A stretch of 64,000 nucleotides of DNA from the NCBI GenBank assembly GCA_963851245.1, contig CAWKOH010000002.1, forward strand, positions 186,001-250,000, in the 5' to 3' direction. Under the pieces are notes generated by a model. That model saw nothing but the letters and a program-made list of their open reading frames with translations, made no database searches and had not been told where the DNA came from. Positions 24,349 through 34,299 of the stretch are shown here, one piece after another; the first letter of the stretch is position 1; each line of letters opens with the position of its first letter. The position numbers were made by a program, and so were the translations under genes. This DNA comes from CAWKOH01 sp963851245 (GTDB lineage: Bacteria; Actinomycetota; Acidimicrobiia; Acidimicrobiales; Palsa-688).

Positions 24349-25765
24349 GTGCGGGCAGTTTCGAGAGGCAGACACGCTGGTCGGCCGCCCTGGTGGGTTC
24401 GCTGGTGGGCTATAACGGCGGCGGCGGTGCTGGTATGCGGGGGGATAGCCGCGGCCGTGGCCGCGGCCACCCAGGGTCCGAGTGCGGCCGCAGTGAAGGC
24501 TCAGAAGGCCAAGGTCGGCGGCGGCCACAGCGGCCTATCAGGCCGCAGCCCGCCGGCAGACCCAGAGCCAGCTGGTGGCCCACCTCAGCGTCTCTCCCGG
24601 CCAGGGCGCATCCAACGTGGCCCTCGATACTCCGGTGTCGGTAACGGCCGGTTTCGGCACCCTCACCTCGGTGATCGTCCATGACGCAGCAGGCGCACAG
24701 CTGACCGGCAGCCTGAACGCGGCGGGTACGCAGTGGGTCACCAATCAAGCCCTGGTACCGACGACTACATATCGCGTCGACGCCACTGTCACGAGCCCCG
24801 ACGGGGTCAGCACCAGCATCGCTTCCGGCTTCGCCACGTTGACGCCGGTCGCGCCCGTGACCGCGACGGCGTATCCCTCCAGCGGGGCGATCGTGGGAGT
24901 AGGCCAGCCGATCGTCGTAACCTTCGACCATCCCATCAACTCCGCCGCCCAGCAGCAGGCGGTGATATCGCACCTGACCGTGACGGAGTCGCAACCGGTG
25001 CCCGGGGGATGGCACTGGTTCAGCCCGGACGAACTTCATTTCCGGCCGGCGAACTTCTGGCCTGCGGGCGAGCGGGTCAGCGTCTCGGGGAGCCTGGACG
25101 GCTGGTACGCCGGCAACGGCCTCTGGGGTTCGGGCCGGATCGACCGAGTCCTTCTCAGTGGGAGACGCCCGGATCTCCTATGCCAATCTGGCCAGACGAT
25201 GAGATGACCGTCACGCTGAACGGCAAGACCGTCGCCGACCTACCCCATCAGCGGCGGTCGTACCCAGTACCCGACCATGGACGGGATCCATATCGTGCTC
25301 GACAAGGAGCCCGTGGTGCACATGGTGTCCTCCACCGTCGGGATTCCGGTCAACTCCCCCAACGGGTACGACGAGTACGTCTACAACGATGTGCACATCT
25401 CCGACAGCGGGGAGTACGTGCACGCCGCGCCCGTGGTCGGTGTACGCCCAGGGCGTCACGAACGTGTCGCACGGGTGCATCAACCTGGGCCCTAGCAACT
25501 CCCTGGACTTCTACAACTTCAGCGAGACCGGCGACGTGGTGGAGGTGACGGGCGGCCCCCGGCCGCCGGTGGCGGGCGACCACGGCGTGATGGACTGGAC
25601 CACCCCGTGGAGCGAATGGACGCCCGGCCGGGTCGTCGCGCGGCCCCGCCGTCGACCACGACCACCACCGTGACGCCGGCCGTGGCGGCCAGCGTGGCAC
25701 GCCCGCCGGATGCCACCTCCGCGACCAGCACCAAGGCCGATCCCAGCACCGCCACCTCCTGGTAG
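24349..25765 (+). pseudogene. L,D-transpeptidase with bacterial Ig-like domains (frame broken about six times)
   Basis: Periplasmic 3-3 crosslinking enzyme of peptidoglycan. Reading across frames gives an N-terminal membrane anchor (WWVRWWAITAAAVLVCGGIAAAV), then Ig-like domains (LSVSPGQGASNVALDTPVSV; YPSSGAIVGVGQPIVVTFDHPI; RVSVSGSLDGWYAGNGLWG), then a YkuD domain with HMVSSTVGIPVNSPNGYDEYVY and the catalytic SHGCINLGP motif. A Thr/Pro-rich tail ends at TAG 25763. Frame changes occur near 24515-24525, 25150, 25195, 25245, 25430 and 25645, each explained by one or two extra bases. All motifs are otherwise intact, so I think the gene is functional and the sequence is wrong here; a true pseudogene is the alternative. 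Confidence 0.8.
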
Positions 25766-25782
25766 GCGGGCGGCGCCGTGCT

Positions 25783-26792
25783 CTAGGCGGGAGCGGTTAC
25801 CTCGGCTCTGAGATCGTCGGCGGCCGTCTCCGGGCGGCACCACGTTGATGAGGACGCCCGAGCCCATCTCGAATCCGCCCCGGGTCGAGATCTTGGGCAT
25901 CAGGTGCACGTGCCAGTGGAAGTCGGCATTCGAGGCGGAAAGGCGCCGAGTGGAACATGATGTTGTAGGCCACGTCGCCCAAGCTCGAGCGCAGCGCGGC
26001 CAGGGCCTACTGGACCGAACGCCCGATGGCGGCCAGGTCACTGCCGTCGGCGTCGTGCAGGTGCGGCTCGTGGTGATGGGGGACGATCAGCATCTCGTAA
26101 GGGGTGCCGCTCCAGAAGGGGCAGATCATGGCGACCCGATCATCGGCGTACACCACCCGGTGGCGCGGCCTCCTCTTCGGCCTCGATGCACCGCGCAGAG
26201 CAGGCAGTTGCCCTGGAAGCGGGCGAAGCCGGCCAGCTCGTTGGCGGCCTCTCCGGGGATGAAAGGCATCGACAGAAGCTGGCCGTGCGGGTGCTCGATC
26301 GACGCCCCGGCCTCCCTGCCGCTGTTCACCACCGCCTGGCTGTAGCGCAGTCCAGCCGTCGGGGAGTGTTGCGTCCATCCGATCCCGCAGCGCTTCCATG
26401 ACGAGAGCGGAATGAGGCTCGCTCAGGTCGGCCCAACTGGCGTTGTGGTCGGGGGACAGGACCAGGACCTCGTGGATCCCGCTCGCCGGTGCCTGGGTGT
26501 ACACCGGACCCAGATGGGTGACCACCATGGGCTCGTTGCCGCTGAACGCCGGGTAGAGGTTGGGGACGACCCTCACCTCCCACCTGCCGTCGGGGCCGTA
26601 ACTCTCGAGCGCCGGCGGTATCTCGCCCTCGCGGCCGGGGCAGAAGGGGCAGGGCCGCTGCGGGTCATCCTCGACCGGAAGGCGCCTCGGCAAGAAGTCC
26701 GATGGTCGCTGGGAGCGCTCCCCGGCGATCACGACCCAGCGGCCCGTCATCGGGTCGAGCCGAGCTGGCTCATGACCAGGTCGGGGAGTCAC
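25783..26792 (-). pseudogene. galT: galactose-1-phosphate uridylyltransferase (frame broken several times)
   Basis: Leloir-pathway enzyme exchanging UMP between UDP-glucose and galactose-1-phosphate. From GTG 26792 the N terminus (DPMTGRWVVIAGERSQRPSDF, CPFCPGREGEIPPA, VRVVPNLYPAFS) is clean. The frame then shifts near 26345, giving SGREAGASIEHPHGQLLSMPF with the active-site HPH, then again within 26150-26185. It continues with MICPFWSGTPYEML and PHHHEPHLHD, has an in-frame TAG near 26007, and shifts near 25940 to ADFHWHVHLMPKISTRGGFE and near 25835 to the true stop at 25783. Each shift fits one extra base. All catalytic and zinc-site motifs survive across the frames, so sequencing error is likelier than decay. 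Confidence 0.78.
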
Positions 26793-26947
26793 GAAGGATG
26801 ATCACACCGCGAAGGTACCGCTGCTAGCACGCTGTCGCGATGCACCCCCCGCCGTTGACCGCCGGCGCGGCTCCAGGCGGCACGTCAGTTTCGCCCACCG
26901 ACATCCGATTCCCGCGTCGGCCGAAGTAGTTAGTGGAGCGGTATCGC

Positions 26948-26953
26948 TACGCT
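26948..26953 (+). promoter_or_regulatory. candidate -10 element for the cysteine desulfurase gene
   Basis: TACGCT ends 8 bases before GTG 26962. No Shine-Dalgarno is visible. Confidence 0.4.
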
Positions 26954-26961
26954 GTCGGGTC

Positions 26962-28092
26962 GTGCTGGCGTATCTCGACCACGCCGCCACCGGACCTCTC
27001 AATCCCGCCGCGGCTGCCGCCATGGGCCCCTGGATAGCGGCCGGTTCGGCAACCCTTCCGGGTCCCACCAGGTGGCCCGGGCCGCCCGCGCCGCCGTCGA
27101 CGACGCCCGAGACCGGATGGCCGCGCTTCGTGGGGGTCGAGCCGGGGGGCATCATCTTCACCTCAGGAGGCACGGAGGCTGACAACCTGGCCGTCCTCGG
27201 TGCCGCGGGCATCCGGCCGGGGCCGCTCGTGATCAGCGCGGTCGAGCACCCGGCTGTCATGCGAGCCGCCCTGGCGAGCGGGCAGGAGGTGAGGCTGATC
27301 CCTGTGGGCCGAGATGGCCTGCTCGACCTCGAAGGACTGCGCCGTCTGCTCGATCCCGACGTCGCACTTGTGTCGGTGCAGCTGGCCAACAACGAGACCG
27401 GGGTCATCCAGCCCCTGGATCAGATCGCCCGCCGGGTGCGGAAGCTGGCCCCCGCCGCCCTCCTTCACACCGACGCCGTTCAGGCGCGGTGCCTGGATGG
27501 ACCTGACCGAAGCGACAGCTGCGGCGGATCTGATCAGCCTCAGCGCCCACAAGCTCGGCGGCCCGCAGGGCGTCGGGGTTCTCGCGACCCGGGGCCGGCC
27601 AGTGCTGCGTCCCGTTCTGCATGGCGGTGGGCAGGAACGCGAACTCAGGAGCGGTACTCACAACGTGGCCGGCATCGTCGGCTTCGCCGCCGCCGCCGAG
27701 GCCGCCCGGGCTGCCAGGGAGGAGGATTCGGCTCGGGTCCGGGCCATGCGGGACGGCCTGGCCGCGCGCCTTGCAGGCGAGGTGCCCGCAACCGTCGAGA
27801 CGGCGCGCGAACGCCCCCCGCCTTCCCGGCCACATCCACCTGCGTTTCGAAGGAATCGAGAGCGAATCCCTCTGGTGTTGCTCGACGAGGCCGGGGTGTG
27901 CGCGTCGGCCGGGTCGGCCTGCGCCAGCGGGGCGGTCGAGCCGAGCCCGGTCCTCATGGCGATGGGCGTCACCAAGGAGGATGCTCTCTCCAGCCTGCGG
28001 TTGACCCTCGGCGCCAGCACCACGCAGGAAGAGGTTGACTGCGGCCGCGCGAAGTGGTGCCGGCTGCAGTGCTGACCCTCAGAGGTCGCTGA
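26962..28092 (+). pseudogene. iscS: cysteine desulfurase, IscS/NifS type (frame broken several times)
   Basis: PLP enzyme releasing sulfur from cysteine for Fe-S clusters and tRNA thiolation. Motifs across frames are LAYLDHAATGPLNPAA, FGNPSGSHQVARAARAAVDDAR, GIIFTSGGTEADNLAV, SAVEHPAV, VSVQLANNETGVIQP, LLHTDAVQ, the PLP lysine in SLSAHKLGGPQGVG, LRSGTHNVAGIVG, and the catalytic cysteine region VCASAGSACASG. Frame changes fall near 27045, 27128, 27485, 27810, 27875 and 28035, all explained by one or two inserted bases. The true end is TGA 28090-28092, one base before mnmA. Adjacent mnmA, which needs its sulfur, makes an intact gene in the organism very likely. Confidence 0.82.
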
Positions 28093-28093
28093 C

Positions 28094-29190
28094 GTGCGCG
28101 TCCTCGTCGCCATGTCAGGCGGCGTAGACTCCTCGGTTGCGGCGGCCCTCCTCGTGGTCGGCGGACACGACGTGGTCGGCGCCACCATGAAGCTGTGGGG
28201 GGGCACATCCGACACCGGATGTTGCTCCGTCGCGGACGTCGACGACGCCCGCCGGGTCGCCCAGCAGCTGGGGATCGCCCACCACGTGTTCAACTTCTCC
28301 GACGACTTCGACCGCCACGTGGTCGGGCCGTACGTAGCGGATCACGCCGCCGGGCGGACCCCAAACCCGTGCATCGAGTGCAACCGGCGCCTCAAGTTCG
28401 ACCGCCTGCTCGAACGAGCCGTCCAGCTCGGGTTCGACGCGGTAGCAACCGGGCACCACGCCCGCGTCACCCAGGTCGCCGCTGGGTCGTGGCGACTGCG
28501 CCGAGGGGCGGATCCCGCCAAGGATCAGTCCTACGTGCTGTACATGCTGGGCCAGGATCAGCTGGCCCGGATTCTGCTGCCCGTCGGACACCTGATGAAA
28601 ACAGAGGTGCGGGCGCAGGCCACGGGGCTGGGGCTGCGAACGGCCACCAAGCCTGACAGTCAGGACGTGTGCTTCATAAGCCGGCGGGGCGGCCGCGAAG
28701 CGTTCCTGGGAGACCGCATCCCTCTGCGCCCCGCCCACCTGGTCGACATGGCTGGAGCCCCCATCGGCGAGTTGCCCGCGGTGGAGCTGGTGACGGTCGG
28801 CCAGCGCCGCGGCCTCGGCTCACCGGAAGCCGGAGGCCGGCGCTACGTGGTGGCCGTTGACAGCCCCTCGGCCACGGTCACGGTTGGCCCGCTCGACGCC
28901 CTTTTGCTTCACGAGATCGAGGTCGTTGAGCCCGTGTGGGTGGACGGCCCGCCTGACCCGGATGAGCGGCTCCTGGTACAGATGAGCGCCCACGGACGGC
29001 CGGTCCAGGGTCGGTGGGCCGACGGGACTGTTGTCGTCGAAGAGCCGGTGCGCCGGGTGGCGCCGGGACAGAGCGTCGTTCTCTACCGCGGCGACGTTGT
29101 TGTCGGCGGAGGTGTGGCGGCCTGGCAGAGCGCCATCGCGCGCATGCGGGCCATCCGTCTCAGGACTCGTCGGGTGTCGCAGCGCTGTGA
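28094..29190 (+). CDS. mnmA: tRNA-specific 2-thiouridylase MnmA (3' end frame-shifted)
   Basis: Thiolates U34 of tRNA Lys, Glu and Gln using ATP and sulfur from the cysteine desulfurase encoded just upstream. PP-loop SGGVDSS at residues 8-14, WGGTSDTGCCS, TPNPCIECNRRLKF with the first catalytic Cys, GHHARV, DQSYVLYML, and DSQDVCFIS with the second catalytic Cys. The clean frame runs past the normal end (VVVGGGVAA) without a stop. Shifting by two bases in the last part gives ...SSGVAAL and a TGA at 29188-29190 that forms a GTGA overlap with ligA. So the real end is most likely 29190. Confidence 0.88.
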
Positions 29191-31274
29191 CGATCGGCCC
29201 GTCCAACGCAGGCCGGCGGCGCCGGCCTGGCGCTGCGGCCGACGGGCCTCGGGCCGAGGCAGTTACGGGAGCAGATCGACTACCACACCAGGCGATACTT
29301 CGTCGACGACGATCCTGAGATCACCGACGCCGAGTTCGATGCGTTGGTGACGGAGTTGGCCACGCTGGAGCGCGATCACCCCGAGGCTCGCAGTCCCGGA
29401 CTCGCCCACCCAGACCGTCGGCGGCCTGGCCTCACCGCTCTTCGCGGAGGTCAGGCATCTCACGCCGATGATGTCGCTCGACAAGACCAACAGTTACGAA
29501 GACCTGCTGGCCTGGGCCAAGCGCATGGACCGCTTCATCACCGGCGAGGTCGCTTACACCTGCGAGCTCAAGATCGACGGGCTGGCCATGAGCCTGCTCT
29601 ACGAGGGCGGCCGCCTGGTCCGTGCTGCCACCCGAGGTGACGGCGAGGTCGGCGAAGACGTGACCGCCAACGTTAAGACGGTCGAGGCCATTCCGCATTC
29701 CTTGTCCGGCCAGGCCCCGGACGTGGTCGAGGTTCGGGGCGAGATCTACATGCCGGTCCCGGCGTTCGACGAGCTGAACAAGAGACAGGTCGAGACCGGG
29801 GCCCGGGTCTTCATCAATCCGCGCAACGCGGCCGCCGGGTCACTGCGCCAGAAAGATCCCGGCGTGACCGCCGGTCGCGAGCTCGGCTTCTGGGCTTACC
29901 AACTGGGTTCGGTGGAGGGAGGGCCGGAGTTCGCCCATCACACCGAGACCTTGGATTGGATGCGGTCCGCTGGTTTTCCTGTGAACCCGCACATATCCCT
30001 GGTCCACGGCCTGGAGGAAGTCGACGCCTACTGCCGGGACTGGCTGATCGCGACGCCATTCCCTTCCCTACGAGATCGACGGCACCGTGATCAAGGTCGA
30101 CGGCCTGGCGCAACGGCGCGAGCTGGGCTCCACGTCGCGAGCACCCCGCTGGGCCATCGCCTACAAGTTCCCTCCGGAGGAGAAAACAACGCTCCTGAAA
30201 GGCATCATGGTGTCGATCGGCCGCACGGGCAAGGCAACCCCGTTCGCCATGCTCGAGCCGGTCGTAGTCGGCGGAGCGAAGGTCTCCCTGGCTACTTTGC
30301 ACAACGAGGATCAGGTCCGGATCAAAGACGTCCGTCCCGGCGATACGGTCGTCGTGCGCCGGGCCGGGGACGTCATCCCGGAGGTACGCGGTCCGGTCTT
30401 GGCGCTGCGGCCCGAGAGCCTGGAGCCTTGGACCTTTCCCACCGTGTGCCCTGTGTGTGGCCAGCCGCTGATGCGCAGCAAGGGGGAGAGCGACACATAT
30501 TGCGTCAACGCCGAGTGCCCCGGGCAGCGCATCCAGCGGATCGCCCACTTCGCGTCAAGGGGCGCCATGGACATCGAGCATCTCGGCGAGCGAACCGTGT
30601 GGCAGTTCTCCGAAGCCGGGCTGTTGCGCGACGTGGCCGACATCTATGACCTCGATTTCGAACAGGTGGCCACGTTCGAGGGTTGGGGCGAGACCTCCAT
30701 CGCCAACTTGCAAGCAGCGATCGACGCTTCCCGGCACCGACCGCTCGCCAACCTTCTGGTGGGTCTGTCCGTCCGCCATCTCGGTGCCACCGGGAGCCAG
30801 ATCCTCGCTCGCCACATGCGACATCTCGATCGCATCATGGAGGCGAGCGCCGAAGAATTGGGCGCGGTCGAAGGGATCGGTCCCATCATCGGCGCCAGCG
30901 TGCAGCAATTCTTCGCCCTCGAGGGCAATCGCCACCTCGTGGCGCGGTTGCGGGCGGCCGGGCTCAACTTCGAGGGACCGGGCGCCCCTGAGTCACCCCA
31001 GGTCCTGGCCGGTATGTCGATAGTCGTGACCGGAACGCTGGAAGGCTGGTCGCGAGAAGATGCCGAGGCGGCCATCAAGGCACGGGGCGGGAAGAGCCCC
31101 GGAAGCGTGTCGAAGAAGACCACTGCGGTCGTGGCCGGCTCCGAACCGGGCGCGGCCAAGCTGACCAAGGCCGCCGAGCTGCGGGTGCCCCTCCTCAACG
31201 AGGCGGGCTTCGCCCATCTGCTCAAGACGGGGGAGCTCCCCGCCAACGCTGCGGAGGGGTCCGCGTCCTCGTAA
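29187..31274 (+). CDS. ligA: NAD-dependent DNA ligase LigA (frame broken three times)
   Basis: Essential replicative ligase. The start GTG 29187 overlaps the mnmA stop (GTGA). Domain Ia (QIDYHTRRYFVDDDPEITDAEFD) and the adenylation domain with the AMP-lysine motif CELKIDGLAMSLLYEGG are present, along with GEIYMPVPAFDELN and NPRNAAAGSLRQKD. An OB fold (AYKFPPEEKTTLL, GRTGKATPFAMLEPV), a zinc finger (CPVCG ... C ... CPGQ), HhH repeats and a BRCT domain (SIVVTGTLEGWSREDAEAAI) follow. The frame shifts by one inserted base each near 29200-29260, 29398 and 30052. The rest is complete, so an intact ligase is expected in the organism. Confidence 0.9.
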
Positions 31275-31285
31275 GCACGCCGAAG

Positions 31286-31291
31286 TAGCCT
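31286..31291 (+). promoter_or_regulatory. candidate -10 element for the PASTA kinase gene (leaderless)
   Basis: TAGCCT ends exactly 6 bases before GTG 31298. No Shine-Dalgarno intervenes. Confidence 0.55.
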
Positions 31292-31297
31292 GCTGCC

Positions 31298-33328
31298 GTG
31301 GCGACGCCGCGCATCGCCGATTCGGTGGGCCGCGTCCTCGGTGACCGCTACCGCCTGACTCGCCCGCTGGGAGTGGGCGCGTCGGCTCACGTCTTCGTAG
31401 CCGAGGACGTGAGTTTGGGACGGCGCGTCGCCATCAAGGTCCTGCATCCGGCTCTCGCCGGCGACGAAGGGTTCCTGCGCCGGTTCCGGGCCGAGGCCCA
31501 GGTGGTCGCCAGCTTGAGGCACCCCAACATCCTCACCGTGTTCGACTGGGGTGAAGACGGCGGTTCCCCGTACCTGGTGATGGAGCTGCTCGAGGGCGGG
31601 AGCCTGCGATCCCTGCTCGACAGGGGCATCCTGCTAACGGCCGAACAGGCCGCGTCAGTCGGTTCGGACGCCGCCCGGGCCCTCGACTACGCCCATCGCC
31701 GCGGCCTGGTCCACCGCGATATCAAGCCGGCCAATCTGATCTTCGACGACGAGGGCCGGGTCACCGTGGCCGATTTCGGCCTGGCCCGGGCGTTGGCCGA
31801 AGCGACATGGACCGAACCGGCCGGGGCCGTGGTCGGAACGGCGCGGTACGCGGCGCCCGAACAGGTGCGCGGAGAGAAGCTCGACAGCCGCGCCGACGTG
31901 TACGCCCTCGCCCTCGTGCTGGTAGAAGCCACGACGGGAACCGTCCCCTTCGCGACCGACACCACCCTGGGGACCTTGATGGCCCGGGTGGACCGGCCGC
32001 TGACAGCGCCCAAGGCCGCCGGTCTCCTGGTCCCTGTCCTGGAGGCGGCGGGCACCATCGATCCATCCGAGCGACTGGACGCAGCTGCCTTCGCCCATGA
32101 GCTGGATCGGTTGGCAGCGCGCCTCCCGGTTCCGGCGCCGCTTCCGCTCGCCGGCCCGGTGTACACCGGACGGGTCGAAAGCGACGCGGCCAGCCCGACT
32201 GAGTACCCCCGCCGGCCGAAGCTTTTCGACGTGGAGGCGGCCGACGCAGCCCAGGGCGCGGCCGGGGTTCAGGCCGCCGACGGTGGTCCCGGCCCCTCGG
32301 CCCCGATCTCGGGGCGGGCCTCGGCCGGGCCAATTTTGTCGCCGGGTTCGTCCGCTACGGCCACCCCGCCGCCGACCTGGATTCCACCACCTTCAACGGG
32401 CCAGGAGACAGAAAGCCTCGACCGGGACCGCCGCGGTCGCCGGCGCCTCCGGATGGCGGCGTTGATCACGGCCGCCGTCCTCCTCCTCGCGGCGGGGGGC
32501 GCGGTGGCCTTCGAGGCGATCCGTGTCGTGGTTCCTTCTCACCCGGTGCCGCGTGTCATCGGCGACACGGAATCACAAGCCCGGGCCACCCTGGATCAGG
32601 TTCACCTGAAGCTGAAGGTCGGCCCACCTCGGTATTCGAGCGCCCTGTCCGGAACGGTGATCTCGCAGAGCCCGCAGGTTGGTCGGCTGAAAGAGGGCCG
32701 GTCAGTGTCAGTCGTCCTGTCCCGAGGCCCGCAGCCGGTCGAGGTGCCCCGGAACCTCGCCAGCCTGAGCGAGAGCGCCGCCGCCGCGGTGCTCCAGACT
32801 CTCGGTCTCAAGGTGGGGTCGGTCCAGCACCAGTACAGCCTGACGGTCCCCGCTGGCTATGTGATCAGCAGCTCGCCTGATCAGGGGACCCTGCTGCCGG
32901 GCCAGCCGGTGTCCATCGTCGTGTCAGCCGGCAAGCCCATCGTGGCCGTGCCGGCTCTCACCGCTGCTTCGTCTGCCTCTTTCGCTGCCGCCGAAGCCGC
33001 TCTGGCTGCTGTTCACCTGACCGCGACCCAGGTGGACCAGTACAGCAGCACGGTACCCAAGGGACAGGTGATAGGGACCGTGCCGCCGGCGGGGACTCAG
33101 GTGAGAGTCGGATCCGAGGTCACAGTCCAGGTGTCCAAAGGGCCGCAAATGGTGGCCGTGCCTAACGTGGCCCGGGACTCCGTCAGCCAGGCCACCCAGA
33201 CCTTGGAAGCCGCCGGCTTCTCGGTCAGCGGAGTAACCGGCAACCCGACCGCCACCGCCACCGGTACGTATCCACCGGAGGGCACCCTCCTGGTGATCCA
33301 CTCGTCGGTTCAGATAATCACCGGCTGA
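31298..33328 (+). CDS. Ser/Thr protein kinase with PASTA domains (PknB-like)
   Basis: 676-residue transmembrane Hanks-type kinase that senses muropeptides or lipid II and controls cell growth and division. The cytosolic kinase domain spans residues 17 to about 275: glycine loop GVGASAHVFVAE, Lys47 in VAIKVL, catalytic loop H139-R-D-I-K-P-A-N, DFG at 159-161, and GTARYAAPEQ. A Pro/Ala-rich juxtamembrane stretch leads to a single membrane segment at about 385-405. Four extracellular PASTA repeats follow (about 415-480, 481-546, 547-612, 613-676), each with a V-P-x-V/L start and a P-x-G-T/Q turn. The GTG start is supported by a -10 box 6 bases away. Confidence 0.92.
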   Translation: MATPRIADSVGRVLGDRYRLTRPLGVGASAHVFVAEDVSLGRRVAIKVLHPALAGDEGFLRRFRAEAQVVASLRHPNILTVFDWGEDGGSPYLVMELLEGGSLRSLLDRGILLTAEQAASVGSDAARALDYAHRRGLVHRDIKPANLIFDDEGRVTVADFGLARALAEATWTEPAGAVVGTARYAAPEQVRGEKLDSRADVYALALVLVEATTGTVPFATDTTLGTLMARVDRPLTAPKAAGLLVPVLEAAGTIDPSERLDAAAFAHELDRLAARLPVPAPLPLAGPVYTGRVESDAASPTEYPRRPKLFDVEAADAAQGAAGVQAADGGPGPSAPISGRASAGPILSPGSSATATPPPTWIPPPSTGQETESLDRDRRGRRRLRMAALITAAVLLLAAGGAVAFEAIRVVVPSHPVPRVIGDTESQARATLDQVHLKLKVGPPRYSSALSGTVISQSPQVGRLKEGRSVSVVLSRGPQPVEVPRNLASLSESAAAAVLQTLGLKVGSVQHQYSLTVPAGYVISSSPDQGTLLPGQPVSIVVSAGKPIVAVPALTAASSASFAAAEAALAAVHLTATQVDQYSSTVPKGQVIGTVPPAGTQVRVGSEVTVQVSKGPQMVAVPNVARDSVSQATQTLEAAGFSVSGVTGNPTATATGTYPPEGTLLVIHSSVQIITG

Positions 33329-33342
33329 GGGGCGGTGTTTGG

Positions 33343-33447
33343 TCACCTACCCAGCGCGATACCTTCGCGCTTGAGGAGGGCGGCGAACCGGCCCAGCGAA
33401 CCCCAGCCGCTAGCGGAGGTGTCGCCGCCCGCCTCGATATGGGCCAT
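33343..33447 (-). CDS. possible 34-residue small ORF downstream of the SCP2 gene
   Basis: ATG at 33447 opens MAHIEAGGDTSASGWGSLGR and ends KREGIALGR, TGA. The composition (amphipathic helix after a Gly/Ser stretch) looks protein-like. The ribosome-binding site is weak, and the frame is open upstream for about ten codons. It may be chance coding potential in a 140-base gap between convergent genes. I do not recognise it. Confidence 0.22.
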   Translation of the reverse strand: MAHIEAGGDTSASGWGSLGRFAALLKREGIALGR

Positions 33448-33469
33448 CGATCCCGGTGCGAAAGGCCCA

Positions 33470-33925
33470 CTAGATGGTGATGGCCTGGATCCGCTTGACC
33501 AGTTCGGCGGCGCCGGGATCGGACGAGCTGCCGGCGGCTCCCGCCTGCAAGGCGATCATCTTGGTGATGTCACCGTCGACCTTTATCCGGCCGCCCAAGA
33601 AGGCGTTCATGGCTGCCTGGGCGTCTCCGTCGATGAGTATGGCCTTGGCCGTGTCGTAGTTCAGTGTGACCGTCAGATCGGGCGATTCCACGTGACCGGT
33701 ATCGATTTCCAACTGCCCAGACGAAGTGTCCACGTGAGCCTGGATCACGCCGTCCCCGAACGGCACTTCGTTGATGATCTGGTTCATGCGGACCGTTACG
33801 GGGATCTTCGGTACCCGGTCCCTGTACTCCTCGCGGATCTTCCGGCTCTCCGCCAGCCACTCTTCGCTGAGAAACGGGTACTGGTTCAACGTCACGACCC
33901 CCCCACTCCAGACCGATGCGAACAT
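33470..33925 (-). CDS. SCP2 sterol-binding domain protein
   Basis: 151-residue protein with a single SCP2-like lipid-binding domain. Typical features are ESPDLTVTLNYDTAKAILIDGDAQAAMNAFLGGRIKVDGDITKMIALQ, the block that lines the hydrophobic tunnel, and an N-terminal FLSEEWLAESRKIREEYRD helix. Such small actinobacterial SCP2 proteins are thought to carry fatty acids or sterol-like lipids; the ligand is unknown here. The start may be ATG 33925 or a GTG a few codons in. It is divergent from gatC, with a 16-bp palindrome in the shared upstream region. Confidence 0.82.
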   Translation of the reverse strand: MFASVWSGGVVTLNQYPFLSEEWLAESRKIREEYRDRVPKIPVTVRMNQIINEVPFGDGVIQAHVDTSSGQLEIDTGHVESPDLTVTLNYDTAKAILIDGDAQAAMNAFLGGRIKVDGDITKMIALQAGAAGSSSDPGAAELVKRIQAITI

Positions 33926-33963
33926 AACGGCTGAAAGGTAGCGCGGCCCTCCCCAATCCCGCA

Positions 33964-33979
33964 GGCTCCCGCGGGAGCC
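33964..33979. promoter_or_regulatory. perfect 16-bp palindrome in the gatC / SCP2 divergent region
   Basis: GGCTCCCGCGGGAGCC reads the same on both strands. It lies 5 bases before the gatC -10 element, between the positions expected for its -35 and -10, so it could be an operator. Confidence 0.4.
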
Positions 33980-33984
33980 CCGCC

Positions 33985-33990
33985 TAGCAT
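33985..33990 (+). promoter_or_regulatory. candidate -10 element for gatC (leaderless)
   Basis: TAGCAT ends exactly 6 bases before the gatC ATG at 33997. Confidence 0.55.
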
Positions 33991-33996
33991 GGCGGC

Positions 33997-34299
33997 ATGG
34001 CGTCCCGAATATCGATCTCCGACGTAGCCCACGTGGCCCGCCTGGCCCGGCTGCAGCTTACGGATGACGAACTGGGGCGATTCACTGAGCAGCTAAGCGC
34101 CGTCCTCGAGCACGCTCGTGACGTGCAAGCGCTAGATCTGGCCGGAGTGCCTCCGACCGCTCACCCCCTGCCCCTCGTGAACGTCTTCCGGGACGACGTT
34201 GAGGTGCAGTGCCTCGACCGGGAGGAGGTGCTCGCGCAAGCCCCGGACGTCGAATCCGACCGCTTCCGGGTGCCCCGGATCCTCGGAGACGCGCCGTGA
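33997..34299 (+). CDS. gatC: Asp-tRNA(Asn)/Glu-tRNA(Gln) amidotransferase subunit C
   Basis: 100-residue scaffolding subunit of the GatCAB amidotransferase, which corrects misacylated Glu-tRNA(Gln) and Asp-tRNA(Asn). The start ISISDVAHVARLARLQLTDDE and the end RDDVEVQCLDREEVLAQAPDVESDRFRVPRIL are typical; the C-terminal tail wraps around GatA. The ATG start is supported by TAGCAT 6 bases upstream. The stop overlaps the gatA start (GTGA), giving a gatC-gatA-gatB operon with 4-base overlaps. Confidence 0.93.
   Translation: MASRISISDVAHVARLARLQLTDDELGRFTEQLSAVLEHARDVQALDLAGVPPTAHPLPLVNVFRDDVEVQCLDREEVLAQAPDVESDRFRVPRILGDAP

Noticed and set aside
24349..28092. Genuine decay of a three-gene block (pseudogenes)
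   Set aside because: Every active-site motif is intact and nearly all lesions are insertions; real decay would include deletions, substitutions at catalytic residues and stop codons (only one in-frame TAG is seen, in galT).
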